From NCBI RefSeq assembly GCF_000730245.1, contig NZ_CP004403.1, positions 1,178,001-1,242,000 of the forward strand: DNA of 64,000 bases. The letters are read 5' to 3'. This DNA comes from an endosymbiont of Acanthamoeba sp. UWC8 (GTDB lineage Bacteria > Pseudomonadota > Alphaproteobacteria > Rickettsiales > Midichloriaceae). How positions within the stretch are numbered: the first letter of the stretch is position 1; each line of letters opens with the position of its first letter. Shown piece by piece: positions 8,954-17,813 of this stretch. The notes under the pieces were generated by a model that was not told where the DNA came from, did no database searches, and was given only the letters and a program-made list of their open reading frames with translations. Both the position numbers and the translations under genes were made by a program.

Positions 8954-9898
8954 CTATCTGACTTTTTCACCGTCTTTATATTCGGAGCTAATACTATAGG
9001 GCTTCATTTTTTGGGAACCGTAATAGGTTCTCATCATTAATTCTGCGATAAACCCGGTAGTAATAAACTGGAATGCAGCAATAATGCAAAGCACCCCTAT
9101 AAAGAATAGCGGCCTATGCCCTATGCTCTCTCCGCAAATTTTCAGCCATAGCATATAGGTGCTGATTAAACTTCCGATACCAAACAATAATACTCCTAAA
9201 GTACCAAATAAATGCATTGGTTTTTGCTTATATTTTTGAAAAAATAGCATTAAAATTAAGTCGCTTAGCACTTTTAAAGTTCGGCCGATGCCATATTTTG
9301 ATGCACCGAACTGGCGTGCATAATGACGAGTAGGAACCTCGGCAATTTTTGCTCCGTGAAGACTGGCGAGAATCGGTATAAACCGATGAAGCTCTCCATG
9401 TAAATCAAGCTTTTTAGCTAAATAGCTTTTAAAAACCTTTAAAGTGCATCCGGTATCGGTTATCTCTACTTGTGATAGTTTTCTAATTAAGAAATTTGCA
9501 ACTTTACTTGGTATTTTCCTTAAGATAAACCCGTCATTTCTATTAGCTCTAATTCCGGCTACCACATCAAGATTCTCTGCTTCAAGTTTTTTCAGTAGAA
9601 TTGGGATATCTTCCGGATCATTTTGCAAATCACCATCAATGGTTGCAATATATTCTCCGTCAGCTATCTCAATTCCTGCGGCAAGCGCTGAAGTCTGACC
9701 GAAATTTCTTGTAAAAACTAATAATCTTATATTTTTATCTTTAAGTTTCAAAATTTCTTCCACCGTGGTATCAGTGGAACCGTCATCTACAAATATAATT
9801 TCATGCTCAATATCGGTAAGCGCCTTATTAATACTAATTACTAAAGGCTTAATATTATCCTTTTCATTCATTACTGGAACAATAACTGATAATTTCAT
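8954..9898 (-). CDS. GT2 family glycosyltransferase, ArnC/GtrB-like
   Basis: Probable polyprenyl-phosphate sugar transferase. The GT-A domain begins at residue 2 (LSVIVPVMNEKDN) and contains FVDDGSTDTT near residue 35, FTRNFGQTSAL, and the metal-binding IDGDLQNDPED near 92. HYARQFGASKYGIGRTLK near residue 198 is the characteristic stretch before the two C-terminal transmembrane helices (about 231-253 and 263-287). Its start codon overlaps the stop of the upstream MFS gene by one base (TAATG), so they are one operon. It is only distantly similar to the enzyme at 545-1501. Confidence 0.85.
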   Translation of the reverse strand: MKLSVIVPVMNEKDNIKPLVISINKALTDIEHEIIFVDDGSTDTTVEEILKLKDKNIRLLVFTRNFGQTSALAAGIEIADGEYIATIDGDLQNDPEDIPILLKKLEAENLDVVAGIRANRNDGFILRKIPSKVANFLIRKLSQVEITDTGCTLKVFKSYLAKKLDLHGELHRFIPILASLHGAKIAEVPTRHYARQFGASKYGIGRTLKVLSDLILMLFFQKYKQKPMHLFGTLGVLLFGIGSLISTYMLWLKICGESIGHRPLFFIGVLCIIAAFQFITTGFIAELMMRTYYGSQKMKPYSISSEYKDGEKVR

Positions 9899-11145
9899 TA
9901 ATGCTTATCTCTTCTGGTTAAAAAGCTGATTGCTATAAAGCATGTGCACATTACAACAATATATAATGCCGGTGCATTAACCCCATATTTAGTTACGAGA
10001 AATTTTGAAATTGCAGGCGTAGTTCCTCCGAACAAAGCAATTCCTATATTCCAACTTACCGCTACTCCCGAATATCTGAGTTCAGGTGCAAATGCACTGA
10101 TTGCATAAGGATAAGCCGGTGCGCAAATTGCACTGGCCAGCATAGCGAATAAGAAAATTGCAAAAAATACTTTTAGAATATTATGACTTGGATCGGTAAT
10201 CATCATAAATATCGGAACAACAGCTACAATAATCACATAGCAGGTTATATAAAGGAACTTCCTATACCCCACCTTATCAGCTAAGATACCGAAAAACGGC
10301 ATCATAACAATCATAATAAATAATGCAAAGGAAGTAAAATACCCGGTCATTAGCTTATCGTACTTAAGATCAGTCTCAAAGAACACGTTAAAGTACCCTC
10401 TGATCATATAAGCCAGAGCTGCGGTCACCCCGCCGAGGAAGCAAACGACCAGCAATCTTCTCCAGCTTTTATTAATCGCCTCAAGTAGCGGAGATTTTAC
10501 GGTTAAATTTTCATCTTTCCTGGCTTGAAACACTGGAGTCTCAGTCACGTTATAACGCATATAAAGACCGGTTAATCCCATTAACCCACCGAATAAAAAA
10601 CCGTAGCGCCAAGCAAAATCACTATCCCCGAAAAAGCTGACAATTAATATCCCTACAAAATTAGCAAGCAGAGTCCCCATCATATTGGAAGCCATAACTA
10701 TACTACCTACAAACCCGGGTTTATACCCTTCCAGATGTTCTAAGATAAATATCGCCGAACCTGCACTTTCACCACCGACGCATATGCCTTGCACAAGCCT
10801 TATGAATACTAACAATATAGGTGCTAATATACCTATTGTTTCATAGCCGGGCAATAATCCTATCGCCATGGTACAAGCCGCCATCAAAATAATTGATATG
10901 GTAAGCGCAAGCTTTCTTCCGAAAATATCACCGATATGGCCAAATATCATTCCACCGATCGGTCGCATTAAAAACCCGACGGCGAATACGCTTAAAGTCA
11001 AAAGTATCTGTATAGACTTATCAGCGGCAGGAAAAAACAATGCTGCTATCTTTGGTACAAAAACTGCGTAGATACCAAAATCATAATATTCTACAATATT
11101 TCCTACCAAAGCGGAGCTTACAACTTTTCTTTTTTTCATTACCAA
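9898..11145 (-). CDS. MFS transporter, ProP-like metabolite:H+ symporter
   Basis: The 415-residue, 12-helix carrier is of the metabolite:H+ symporter (MHS) branch. SSALVGNIVEYYDFGIYAVF at the N-terminus, GRKLALTISI after GHIGDIFG, and VRLVQGICVGGESAGSA-like residues near 115-130 are typical of the proline/betaine transporter ProP group, which is often multicopy in Rickettsiales. The substrate cannot be assigned; an osmolyte or a host-derived organic acid is possible. An alternative start at the methionine two codons downstream (MKKRKVV) is equally plausible. It is first in an operon with the GT2 gene. Confidence 0.82.
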   Translation of the reverse strand: MVMKKRKVVSSALVGNIVEYYDFGIYAVFVPKIAALFFPAADKSIQILLTLSVFAVGFLMRPIGGMIFGHIGDIFGRKLALTISIILMAACTMAIGLLPGYETIGILAPILLVFIRLVQGICVGGESAGSAIFILEHLEGYKPGFVGSIVMASNMMGTLLANFVGILIVSFFGDSDFAWRYGFLFGGLMGLTGLYMRYNVTETPVFQARKDENLTVKSPLLEAINKSWRRLLVVCFLGGVTAALAYMIRGYFNVFFETDLKYDKLMTGYFTSFALFIMIVMMPFFGILADKVGYRKFLYITCYVIIVAVVPIFMMITDPSHNILKVFFAIFLFAMLASAICAPAYPYAISAFAPELRYSGVAVSWNIGIALFGGTTPAISKFLVTKYGVNAPALYIVVMCTCFIAISFLTRRDKH

Positions 11146-11293
11146 TTAAATAAATTTTTAACAGAGTGTATTATGTTGAAAGATCTTATAATTGCAATTA
11201 ATATTTTGCAATCCATAATTTGCCTTGTCTTATTATAATGTTTTAAATATATTCCATTAAAAAATTATCTATAAAATAATATAATAGAAATAC

Positions 11294-12865
11294 ATGTCTG
11301 ATATTATTACCAAAGCTTTAGAAAGTAATGCTTGGCCTTTTAAAGAAGCTGAAGCAATTTTAAAAAAAATAAACAATCAACTCCCGAAGAAAGGATATGT
11401 TCTATTTGAAACTGGCTATGGACCTTCCGGCCTTCCTCATATCGGAACATTCGGTGAAGTAGTTAGAACTACTATGGTAAGGAAAGCCTTTGAGCTTATT
11501 TCCGATATACCGACCAGGCTATTTTGCATTTCGGATGATATGGACGGGATGAGGAAAATTCCCGATACAATACCGAATAAAGAAGAATATAAAAAATACT
11601 TGGATTTACCTTTAACTAAAATTCCCGATCCTTTTAATACATGTGAAAGCTTCGGACATCACATGAACGCAAGGTTAAGGGCATTTCTTGATGCTTTTAA
11701 TTTTGAATATGAGTTTTTTAGCTCAACCGAATGTTATAAAAGCGGCGTGTTTAATGAAAGCTTACTAAAGGTTTTAAAGCACTATGATGAAATAATGGAT
11801 ATAATGTTACCTACATTGGGTGAAGAACGTCGGGCAACTTATAGCCCATTTTTACCCATCTGCCCTAAGAGTGGAAAAGTTCTCCAGGTTTCAATAATTG
11901 ATAAAGATGTAGAAAACGGATTAATCAGATATAAGGATGAGAGTGGAGAAATAGTCACGGTCAAAATAACCAATGGTAATTGTAAATTACAATGGAAGCC
12001 TGATTTTGGAATGAGATGGGCTGCTTTTGATGTAGATTTTGAGATGTACGGTAAGGATCACTTAGTCAATGGCCCTATTTATACCAGGATCTGTAAGGCA
12101 ATCGGCGGTAAGGCACCGCATCAGATGTATTATGAATTATTTTTAGATGAAAACGGTCAAAAAATATCCAAATCCAAAGGCAATGGAATTACTCTTGATG
12201 AATGGCTAAGGTATGCACCGCCGGAAAGTTTGTCTTTATTTATGTACCAATCTCCGCAAAAAGCTAAAAAATTGTATTTTGATGTAATACCTAAAAATGT
12301 TGACGACTATTTAAATTACTTAAACAGTTATCATACTGAACAAGATGAAAAGAAAAGATTGGCTAACCCCGTATATCATATCCATAAGGGTAACCCGCCT
12401 AAATCGGAGACTACAATTACATACTCTTTATTACTGAATTTAGTAAGTGCAAGCCATCTTGAAGATCCGAAAGTAATTTGGAAATATATAAAAAGATATG
12501 ATGCAAGCATAGAAGAAAAAGAAAATAGCTTCGTTGATAAAATGATAAAGTGCGCAATTAACTACTACCATGACTTTATAAGACCCAATAAAAAATTTAG
12601 AGCACCTACCGAGATTGAGAGGTCAGCTCTCATTAAATTTAAAGAATATTTATCCGGATTAGATTCTCCTTCAATCGATGAGCTTCAAACTCTAACTTTT
12701 ACGGTAGGTAAAGAATTTAATTTAGAGTTAAAACTATGGTTTCAAGCGTTATATGAAGTTCTACTCGGTTCTGCGCAAGGTCCGAGGTTCGGTTCATTTA
12801 TTGCTTTATACGGCATAAAGGAAACTATAGAATTAATTGATAGCAAGATTAAAAGTAATTATTAA
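11294..12865 (+). CDS. lysS: Lysyl-tRNA synthetase, class I
   Basis: Charges tRNA-Lys with a class I (Rossmann) catalytic domain, not the class II fold of most bacteria. GLPHIGTFGEV near residue 47 contains the HIGH signature and KISKSKGNG near 289 the KMSKS signature. CISDDMDGMRKIP between them is typical of class I LysRS. Its length of 523 residues fits. Class I LysRS is the usual form in alphaproteobacteria including Rickettsiales, which supports the taxonomic reading. It is followed after 28 nt by the SixA-like gene. Confidence 0.95.
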   Translation: MSDIITKALESNAWPFKEAEAILKKINNQLPKKGYVLFETGYGPSGLPHIGTFGEVVRTTMVRKAFELISDIPTRLFCISDDMDGMRKIPDTIPNKEEYKKYLDLPLTKIPDPFNTCESFGHHMNARLRAFLDAFNFEYEFFSSTECYKSGVFNESLLKVLKHYDEIMDIMLPTLGEERRATYSPFLPICPKSGKVLQVSIIDKDVENGLIRYKDESGEIVTVKITNGNCKLQWKPDFGMRWAAFDVDFEMYGKDHLVNGPIYTRICKAIGGKAPHQMYYELFLDENGQKISKSKGNGITLDEWLRYAPPESLSLFMYQSPQKAKKLYFDVIPKNVDDYLNYLNSYHTEQDEKKRLANPVYHIHKGNPPKSETTITYSLLLNLVSASHLEDPKVIWKYIKRYDASIEEKENSFVDKMIKCAINYYHDFIRPNKKFRAPTEIERSALIKFKEYLSGLDSPSIDELQTLTFTVGKEFNLELKLWFQALYEVLLGSAQGPRFGSFIALYGIKETIELIDSKIKSNY

Positions 12866-12893
12866 ATTTAGTAACCCCCCAGCAAATCAAATT

Positions 12894-13442
12894 ATGAGAT
12901 TAACCTTTTTAAGACACGCACATTCAAGCCCCGCCGGTGACGACAAAAACAGGATTTTGACCTCAAAAGGCATTGAACAAGCATTAACATATAAAAAGAT
13001 ATCGAATGATGTTAAGTATGACTTAGTAATTCATTCTTCGGCGGTAAGAACCCGAGAAACAGCTGAGATTATTCTTTATAGAGTAAGCACTAAAGTCCCT
13101 TATATTGAGATTCCTACTTTATACTTGCCCGAGGATGATAAAGATATTAGCGAAGTCAGTAAAAGTATTATGCTGCGTCCCTATGCCACCCCCAATGAAA
13201 TCTTAAGCAAAGATAAAAACAATTCCTGGGAAAGGTATACTAATAAAGCTTATACTGATATATCAAGCGCTATTAAGCAATATAACCCTTCATCTGAACT
13301 TTCTCACGTGTTAATTATCGGTCACGGAACCATACTTAACTTAATCGGCTATAAATTTTCTTCTCAATTTGAGGAAATTAAAACAAGATATATCGGCTAT
13401 TTAGAAGGATTTTCTTTAAATTTCAATAAAAAAACGATCTAA
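12894..13442 (+). CDS. Histidine phosphatase family protein, SixA-like
   Basis: Member of the phosphoglycerate-mutase-like (RHG) superfamily. The signature TFLRHAHSSPAG lies at residues 3-14, HSSAVRTRETAEI carries the conserved arginine, and LIIGHGTILNLIGYK the second catalytic histidine. The length (182 residues) and layout resemble phosphohistidine phosphatase SixA, but the substrate is not established. I chose the ATG at 12894 (MRLTFLRHAH) because it gives the normal N-terminus; an upstream start at 12837 would overlap lysS. The terminator hairpin overlaps its stop codon. Confidence 0.8.
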   Translation: MRLTFLRHAHSSPAGDDKNRILTSKGIEQALTYKKISNDVKYDLVIHSSAVRTRETAEIILYRVSTKVPYIEIPTLYLPEDDKDISEVSKSIMLRPYATPNEILSKDKNNSWERYTNKAYTDISSAIKQYNPSSELSHVLIIGHGTILNLIGYKFSSQFEEIKTRYIGYLEGFSLNFNKKTI

Positions 13443-13465
13443 CATTTGATATTGTTAGACCGTTT
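13432..13465 (+). terminator. Terminator hairpin after the SixA-like gene
   Basis: AAACGATCTAACA (13432-13444) pairs with TGTTAGACCGTTT (13453-13465), a 13-bp stem with one G-U pair and an 8-nt loop, followed by CTTTATAAT. It lies between convergent genes and may stop transcription both ways. Confidence 0.75.
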
Positions 13466-13487
13466 CTTTATAATAATGTTTTAGTGA

Positions 13488-14189
13488 TTATAGATCGCTA
13501 TGTACTGAAGATACATTATAAGCCGGCTCTATAGCCATATAAGAATCCGAGCTGTTTTGAGCGGAACTTAAGAGACCTTCGGCAAAATCAACCAGCTTTT
13601 TGGTATCTTCCATTGCAACAACATCATGTACAAACTTTCCGACAGCTTCAAATTTATTCTCAACCATTTCTTTAGTTTTTACAGCGACTTGTTTAACGAA
13701 TGATTTGACGCCATGGTGTTCACTTGTTTCATTCTTAGCTTCGTTTATTGCTTTTTTTACAAATGCACAAAACTCTTTATCTTCAGCTATGAATGTACTT
13801 ACCAGTTCTTTTCCACTATGACCCACATGGCTTAAGTAGTCCTTAATCTCAACAAAAGCCTCTTTCAATTTAGTAATTGTAGCAACCAATGCATCCTTAA
13901 GAACTATAAACGATCCGGATATTTGCTCAAAATTTTGCTCTAGTTTTACCAGATCGCTAATTATATCAACCGGGGTTTTATTATCTTTAAATTCATCAAT
14001 TATACTACTGATATTACCCTTTAAGTCTTTTCTGATATCTCCGCTTTGGCTAATTAGATCACCCAACTCCACCACAAGTGTTTTAGTAGAATTCATCACT
14101 TCGTTCGGATCCATTTTAGCTGCACCTTCGGCTAATTTCCCTAAACTGTTTAATACATCTAAAACCTCTTTTACAACTCCCTTAGTCAT
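13488..14189 (-). CDS. Hypothetical helical protein, 233 residues
   Basis: No family recognised. It is almost entirely predicted helix with amphipathic character (DIISDLVKLEQNFEQISGSF, ITKLKEAFVEIKDYLSHVG), and has no signal peptide, no membrane span and one cysteine. The general look resembles phasin-like or apolipoprotein-like helical bundles, but no motif supports naming it. The start is well supported by a GGGGGA Shine-Dalgarno 4 nt before the ATG. It is monocistronic between convergent and divergent neighbours, which suggests its own regulation. Confidence 0.75.
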   Translation of the reverse strand: MTKGVVKEVLDVLNSLGKLAEGAAKMDPNEVMNSTKTLVVELGDLISQSGDIRKDLKGNISSIIDEFKDNKTPVDIISDLVKLEQNFEQISGSFIVLKDALVATITKLKEAFVEIKDYLSHVGHSGKELVSTFIAEDKEFCAFVKKAINEAKNETSEHHGVKSFVKQVAVKTKEMVENKFEAVGKFVHDVVAMEDTKKLVDFAEGLLSSAQNSSDSYMAIEPAYNVSSVHSDL

Positions 14190-14315
14190 AATTCCCCCTG
14201 TTTTTGTTATTTAGTTACAAAACATTAAATATTTGATCAAATACCTAATTTAATTGTCGCAAATTTTTAATAATTGCGCAAATACATTTTTTATAATTAT
14301 TTTTCATAAAAGGGC

Positions 14316-14343
14316 TTGAGAATTAATAATTAATTATTATATC
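14316..14343 (+). promoter_or_regulatory. Possible htpG promoter
   Basis: TTGAGA (14316-14321), 16 nt, then TATATC (14338-14343). The -35 context GGGCTTGAGA resembles a heat-shock sigma32 -35 element, but no C-rich -10 follows. Weak motif evidence. Confidence 0.3.
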
Positions 14344-14370
14344 ATTTCTTGAAAATAAATTTTAATTGAT

Positions 14371-16263
14371 ATGGCTATGTCTCAAGAAATTAGAAAATTT
14401 GATGCCGAGGTCGGCAAAGTTTTACAACTTATGATTCACTCTCTTTATACCAATAAAGATATATTTTTAAGAGAATTGATTTCCAATGCTTCAGATGCAT
14501 GCGATAAACTTAGGTACGAGTCAATAAATAATCCTGCCTTTGCTACTGAAGATGAGCTAAAAATTGAAATAATTATTGAGAAGCAAAGTGGTGAACTTGT
14601 AATTCGAGATAATGGTATCGGAATGGATAAGAATGATCTTATTCAAAACCTGGGAACTATTGCAAGCTCCGGCACACAAAAATTCCTTTCTAATCTACAG
14701 GATAAAAACTCTAAAGAAGGTTTACAGCTTATCGGGCAATTCGGGGTTGGGTTTTATTCCGCTTTTATGGTTGCAAAAAAAGTTAAAGTTTATTCTACTA
14801 AAGCGGGAGAGGATCAAACTTATGTTTGGGAATCGGAAGGAAGTGGGGAATATTCCATCTCACCTTCTGTAGAACCTAAATCCAGAGGCACTGAAATCAG
14901 GCTTACTATTCAAGATTCCGACATTGAATATTTAGAAAAATATAAACTACAATATATTATAAAAACTTATTCGGATCACATTTCTTTCCCTATATATCTG
15001 GTCGATGAGAATGCTAATTCGGAACTCGTCAACTCAGCTTCCGCACTTTGGACTAGAAGCAAGGGAGAAATCAGTGAGGAGCAGTATAAAGAGTTCTACC
15101 ATCATGTAGCACATGCTCCTGATACTCCTTGGGTAACTTTACATAATAAAGCGGAAGGTGCGGTTGAGTATACCAACCTACTTTATATTCCGAGCCAAAA
15201 ACCTTTTGATTTATTCCACCCTGACCGTAAGGGAAGAGTAAAATTGTATGTAAAGAGAGTATTTATCACTGAAGATGAACCAAATCTTATTCCTTCATAT
15301 TTAAGGTTCTTGAGGGGAGTGATTGACTCGGAAGACTTACCGTTAAACATTAGCCGAGAAACTTTTCAACATAATCAAATTATAACAAAGATAAGAAAAT
15401 CTATTGTAAAACGTGTATTATCTACGCTTAAGACTAAAGCTGAGCAAGAGAAGGAAGAATATAAGAAGTTTTGGCTTAACTTTGGCGAAGTTATGAAAGA
15501 AGGCTTATGTGAAGGGGCTCTCGAGGAAAAAGAACAGTTACTTGAAGCATGCCGCTTTTATACTACTAGATCAGGTGAAAACTTAATTAGCCTTGATGAA
15601 TATATAAACAATATGCTTGACGGACAGGAACACATTTATTTCTTAACCGGAATTAGCCTGGAAGATTTGAGAAAAAATCCTCAACTGGAAGGCTTTGCCA
15701 AGCGTGATATTGAAGTAATTTTATTACCTGATTACGTTGATGACTTCTGGGTAAATGTAATTAATCAATATAAAAACAAAGAATTACGCTCAATTAATAC
15801 GGCAGGAATTGATTTAGACAGCATTAAGAAGATCGAAGCATCTCAAGAAGAAAAAACACCTGATGCTGAGGATAGCTCCGCCCAAGCTAACGATGAAGAA
15901 CTGGTTACTTATATTAAAAGCGTTCTAACCGATAGGGTTAAAGAGGTAAAAATTTCTAAAAAATTGGTTGATAGCCCGTCATGCCTAGCTATCCCGGAAG
16001 GAGCAATGAATATAAGGATGGAAAAATATCTAATTGATCAAAAACAACTTTCTAAAAAAACTGCTAAGATTTTAGAAATTAACCCGAACCACCCGATTTT
16101 AATTAATATTAAAAAGCTACTTGGCAGTGAAGGAAATAAAGCAGCTGATTTAGTAGAAATTATATTTAACCAAGCATGCTTAATCGCCGGTGAAGCTATG
16201 GATGACCCATACGCTTTCACTAAAAAAATAAATGAGCTTATTGCTAAAGCGGTATCCGCTTAA
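14371..16263 (+). CDS. htpG: Hsp90 chaperone HtpG
   Basis: ATP-dependent cytosolic chaperone acting on late folding intermediates. The N-terminal GHKL ATPase shows LRELISNASDACDKLRY, DNGIGMDKNDL, ASSGT and GQFGVGFYSAFMVA in order within residues 35-135. The middle domain has YLRFLRGVIDSEDLPLNISRE, with the arginine that reaches the active site. The C-terminal dimerisation domain ends near residue 628. The 630-residue length is normal. It has its own upstream region of 181 nt and a terminator hairpin downstream. Confidence 0.97.
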   Translation: MAMSQEIRKFDAEVGKVLQLMIHSLYTNKDIFLRELISNASDACDKLRYESINNPAFATEDELKIEIIIEKQSGELVIRDNGIGMDKNDLIQNLGTIASSGTQKFLSNLQDKNSKEGLQLIGQFGVGFYSAFMVAKKVKVYSTKAGEDQTYVWESEGSGEYSISPSVEPKSRGTEIRLTIQDSDIEYLEKYKLQYIIKTYSDHISFPIYLVDENANSELVNSASALWTRSKGEISEEQYKEFYHHVAHAPDTPWVTLHNKAEGAVEYTNLLYIPSQKPFDLFHPDRKGRVKLYVKRVFITEDEPNLIPSYLRFLRGVIDSEDLPLNISRETFQHNQIITKIRKSIVKRVLSTLKTKAEQEKEEYKKFWLNFGEVMKEGLCEGALEEKEQLLEACRFYTTRSGENLISLDEYINNMLDGQEHIYFLTGISLEDLRKNPQLEGFAKRDIEVILLPDYVDDFWVNVINQYKNKELRSINTAGIDLDSIKKIEASQEEKTPDAEDSSAQANDEELVTYIKSVLTDRVKEVKISKKLVDSPSCLAIPEGAMNIRMEKYLIDQKQLSKKTAKILEINPNHPILINIKKLLGSEGNKAADLVEIIFNQACLIAGEAMDDPYAFTKKINELIAKAVSA

Positions 16264-16277
16264 TTTTATTATATTAT

Positions 16278-16310
16278 AAAGCCCCTTTGATAATTACTAC
16301 CAGGGGCTTT
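16278..16310. terminator. Bidirectional terminator between htpG and the convergent gene
   Basis: AAAGCCCCT (16278-16286) pairs with AGGGGCTTT (16302-16310) around a 15-nt loop. It lies between convergent stops at 16263 and 16313, and the AT-rich left flank favours use on the minus strand too. Confidence 0.7.
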
Positions 16311-16312
16311 AG

Positions 16313-17563
16313 CTATATCCCCCTCTCAAGTATTTCTTCCAATTTTCTCTGCTGCTCCTGATTCATGTAAGAAGTACTGCTCGAAGAAGATGAGCTTGAA
16401 TATGCATAACTGGTCGGAGAAGATTTAAATGTATATTCCAATTCCTCATCTATTTGTAGTTGCTCATCCTCATCACTTATTAATTTATCTTTATCTTTAT
16501 CTTTATCTTTATCTTTATCTTTATCTTTATCTTTATCCTTACCTTTAGCTAATCTTCTATTCTCTTTCTTAAGTTGCTCTATATAACTGTATTGAGAAGC
16601 ATATTTATCAAACATAGGTTGAATAACATAATGAGAAATACAATACAGCACGGCTGAGCTAGCTAAATAAACCGGCGGCACAGTAATCAGAGCGGTTGAA
16701 TGAAGTAATGTAGAAGCTGTACATACAGCTTCTAATCCGACAACCAAATATTTTGATTTATATGTAGTATTCTCTAATTTTTCCAATTCTCCAAATTTTT
16801 CCCAAGTTCTATAAGCTGACTTACCTTGAAATGCAGCTAATGCTAAACCTAAGCCGGTACTAACAATATCACAACGGCTTGGAGCATTTTGAATTGCTTC
16901 TAAAACAATATCTTTAGTATTATATACCAAGTCCAATACATTATCGCCAAGTATGGGTTTTGCTGCAAGGTAGCTACTACTTAAAAAGCTGGAAGCTAGA
17001 TTGAAAGGCGGAACTATATAGGTATCAAAACTTCTATACATAAGCATGGTAGCTGAGTGCCTAATTGCTGAAAAATTTACAAGTAAACTAAAGCTTAGTA
17101 AAGAAGTGGCAAAGCAATTTATAAAAAATTCATTTTTACAATCATTAACTATTGAAGTAGCAGTTCTATACTTCTCGCTAGCCTTAAATTGTTGATATAA
17201 ATCCTTAACTTTGGGATAAGAATCAATCCTTTCGATTAAATTTGCGACGGATTTAAAAGCATTAGATAAAAACATAGGTTCTCCAATTGTTTCAGCTAAT
17301 TGCTGTGCGTTAGTGTTTATTTCTTCTTCTAAGCTATCATTTATTGTATCTTCTCGGGCTCTATTATTCTCATACCAAATAAAATCCGATGAATCAAGAA
17401 ATTCAGAACTTTCATTATGCTCAGCTTTTGGCTCACCTTCATGCCAAAACACCCCTGCACCATATACTGGAGTTTTATCAATTTTGGGCTCGGTTCTTTG
17501 TTTTTTTACAGTAATGCCATTTAAGTTTGGCGATAAAATCTTTCTTTTATTACTTTCTCTCAT
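16313..17563 (-). CDS. Hypothetical membrane protein with Lys-Asp repeat tail
   Basis: A 416-residue protein of no recognised family. It has an acidic polar N-terminus (1-110), hydrophobic segments at about 150-260 and 275-330, then a charged tail. The tail holds a run of alternating Lys-Asp encoded by a hexanucleotide microsatellite, an acidic patch and a serine run (YAYSSSSSSSST). The segment AYRTWEKFGELEKL through LHSTALITVPP aligns with AYSTFKNFNELAKL through LQSTGLYTFTP in the neighbour at 17814-19469, so the two look paralogous. The start is supported by GAGGGA upstream of the ATG. An envelope or host-interaction role is only a guess. Confidence 0.75.
   Translation of the reverse strand: MRESNKRKILSPNLNGITVKKQRTEPKIDKTPVYGAGVFWHEGEPKAEHNESSEFLDSSDFIWYENNRAREDTINDSLEEEINTNAQQLAETIGEPMFLSNAFKSVANLIERIDSYPKVKDLYQQFKASEKYRTATSIVNDCKNEFFINCFATSLLSFSLLVNFSAIRHSATMLMYRSFDTYIVPPFNLASSFLSSSYLAAKPILGDNVLDLVYNTKDIVLEAIQNAPSRCDIVSTGLGLALAAFQGKSAYRTWEKFGELEKLENTTYKSKYLVVGLEAVCTASTLLHSTALITVPPVYLASSAVLYCISHYVIQPMFDKYASQYSYIEQLKKENRRLAKGKDKDKDKDKDKDKDKDKDKLISDEDEQLQIDEELEYTFKSSPTSYAYSSSSSSSSTSYMNQEQQRKLEEILERGI
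16485..16544 (-). repeat. Hexanucleotide microsatellite encoding Lys-Asp
   Basis: Eight perfect tandem TTATCT units (plus-strand sense, 16485-16532) are followed by two one-base variants, TTATCC and TTACCT. On the coding strand this gives alternating AAA/GAT codons. Six-base units keep the frame, so slippage would change only tail length. Confidence 0.95.
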
Positions 17564-17746
17564 ATTTCCCTCATAAAGCTATAATGTATTTACTATTATT
17601 AATAAAAAACAATCATAACCTTTTTATACTACATAAATATTACACTTGCGCTTTAAAATAAAAATATTTAATAAATATTACGTAAATTATTTCACTTATA
17701 TTAACAATTAAAATACTAAACCATAAAAGATTTATATTTAAAACCA

Positions 17747-17796
17747 AGACAGCAAAAAAGACGCGGGATACTTTCCACGTGCTTTTTTTGTTGTCT
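17747..17796. terminator. Long bidirectional terminator hairpin
   Basis: A long imperfect stem, with arms starting AGACAGCAAAAAAG at the left and ending CTTTTTTTGTTGTCT at the right, encloses a GC-rich inner stem near CGCGG/CCACG. It has T tracts for both strands. It lies 18 nt past the stop of the coiled-coil gene at 17814 and separates it from the paralogue downstream. Confidence 0.75.
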
Positions 17797-17813
17797 GTAT
17801 AGCTGCTAAAATA

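Noticed and set aside
16485-16544. Possible CRISPR-like array at the short tandem repeats
   Set aside because: Direct hexanucleotide repeats without spacers inside a coding frame; no cas genes anywhere in the window.
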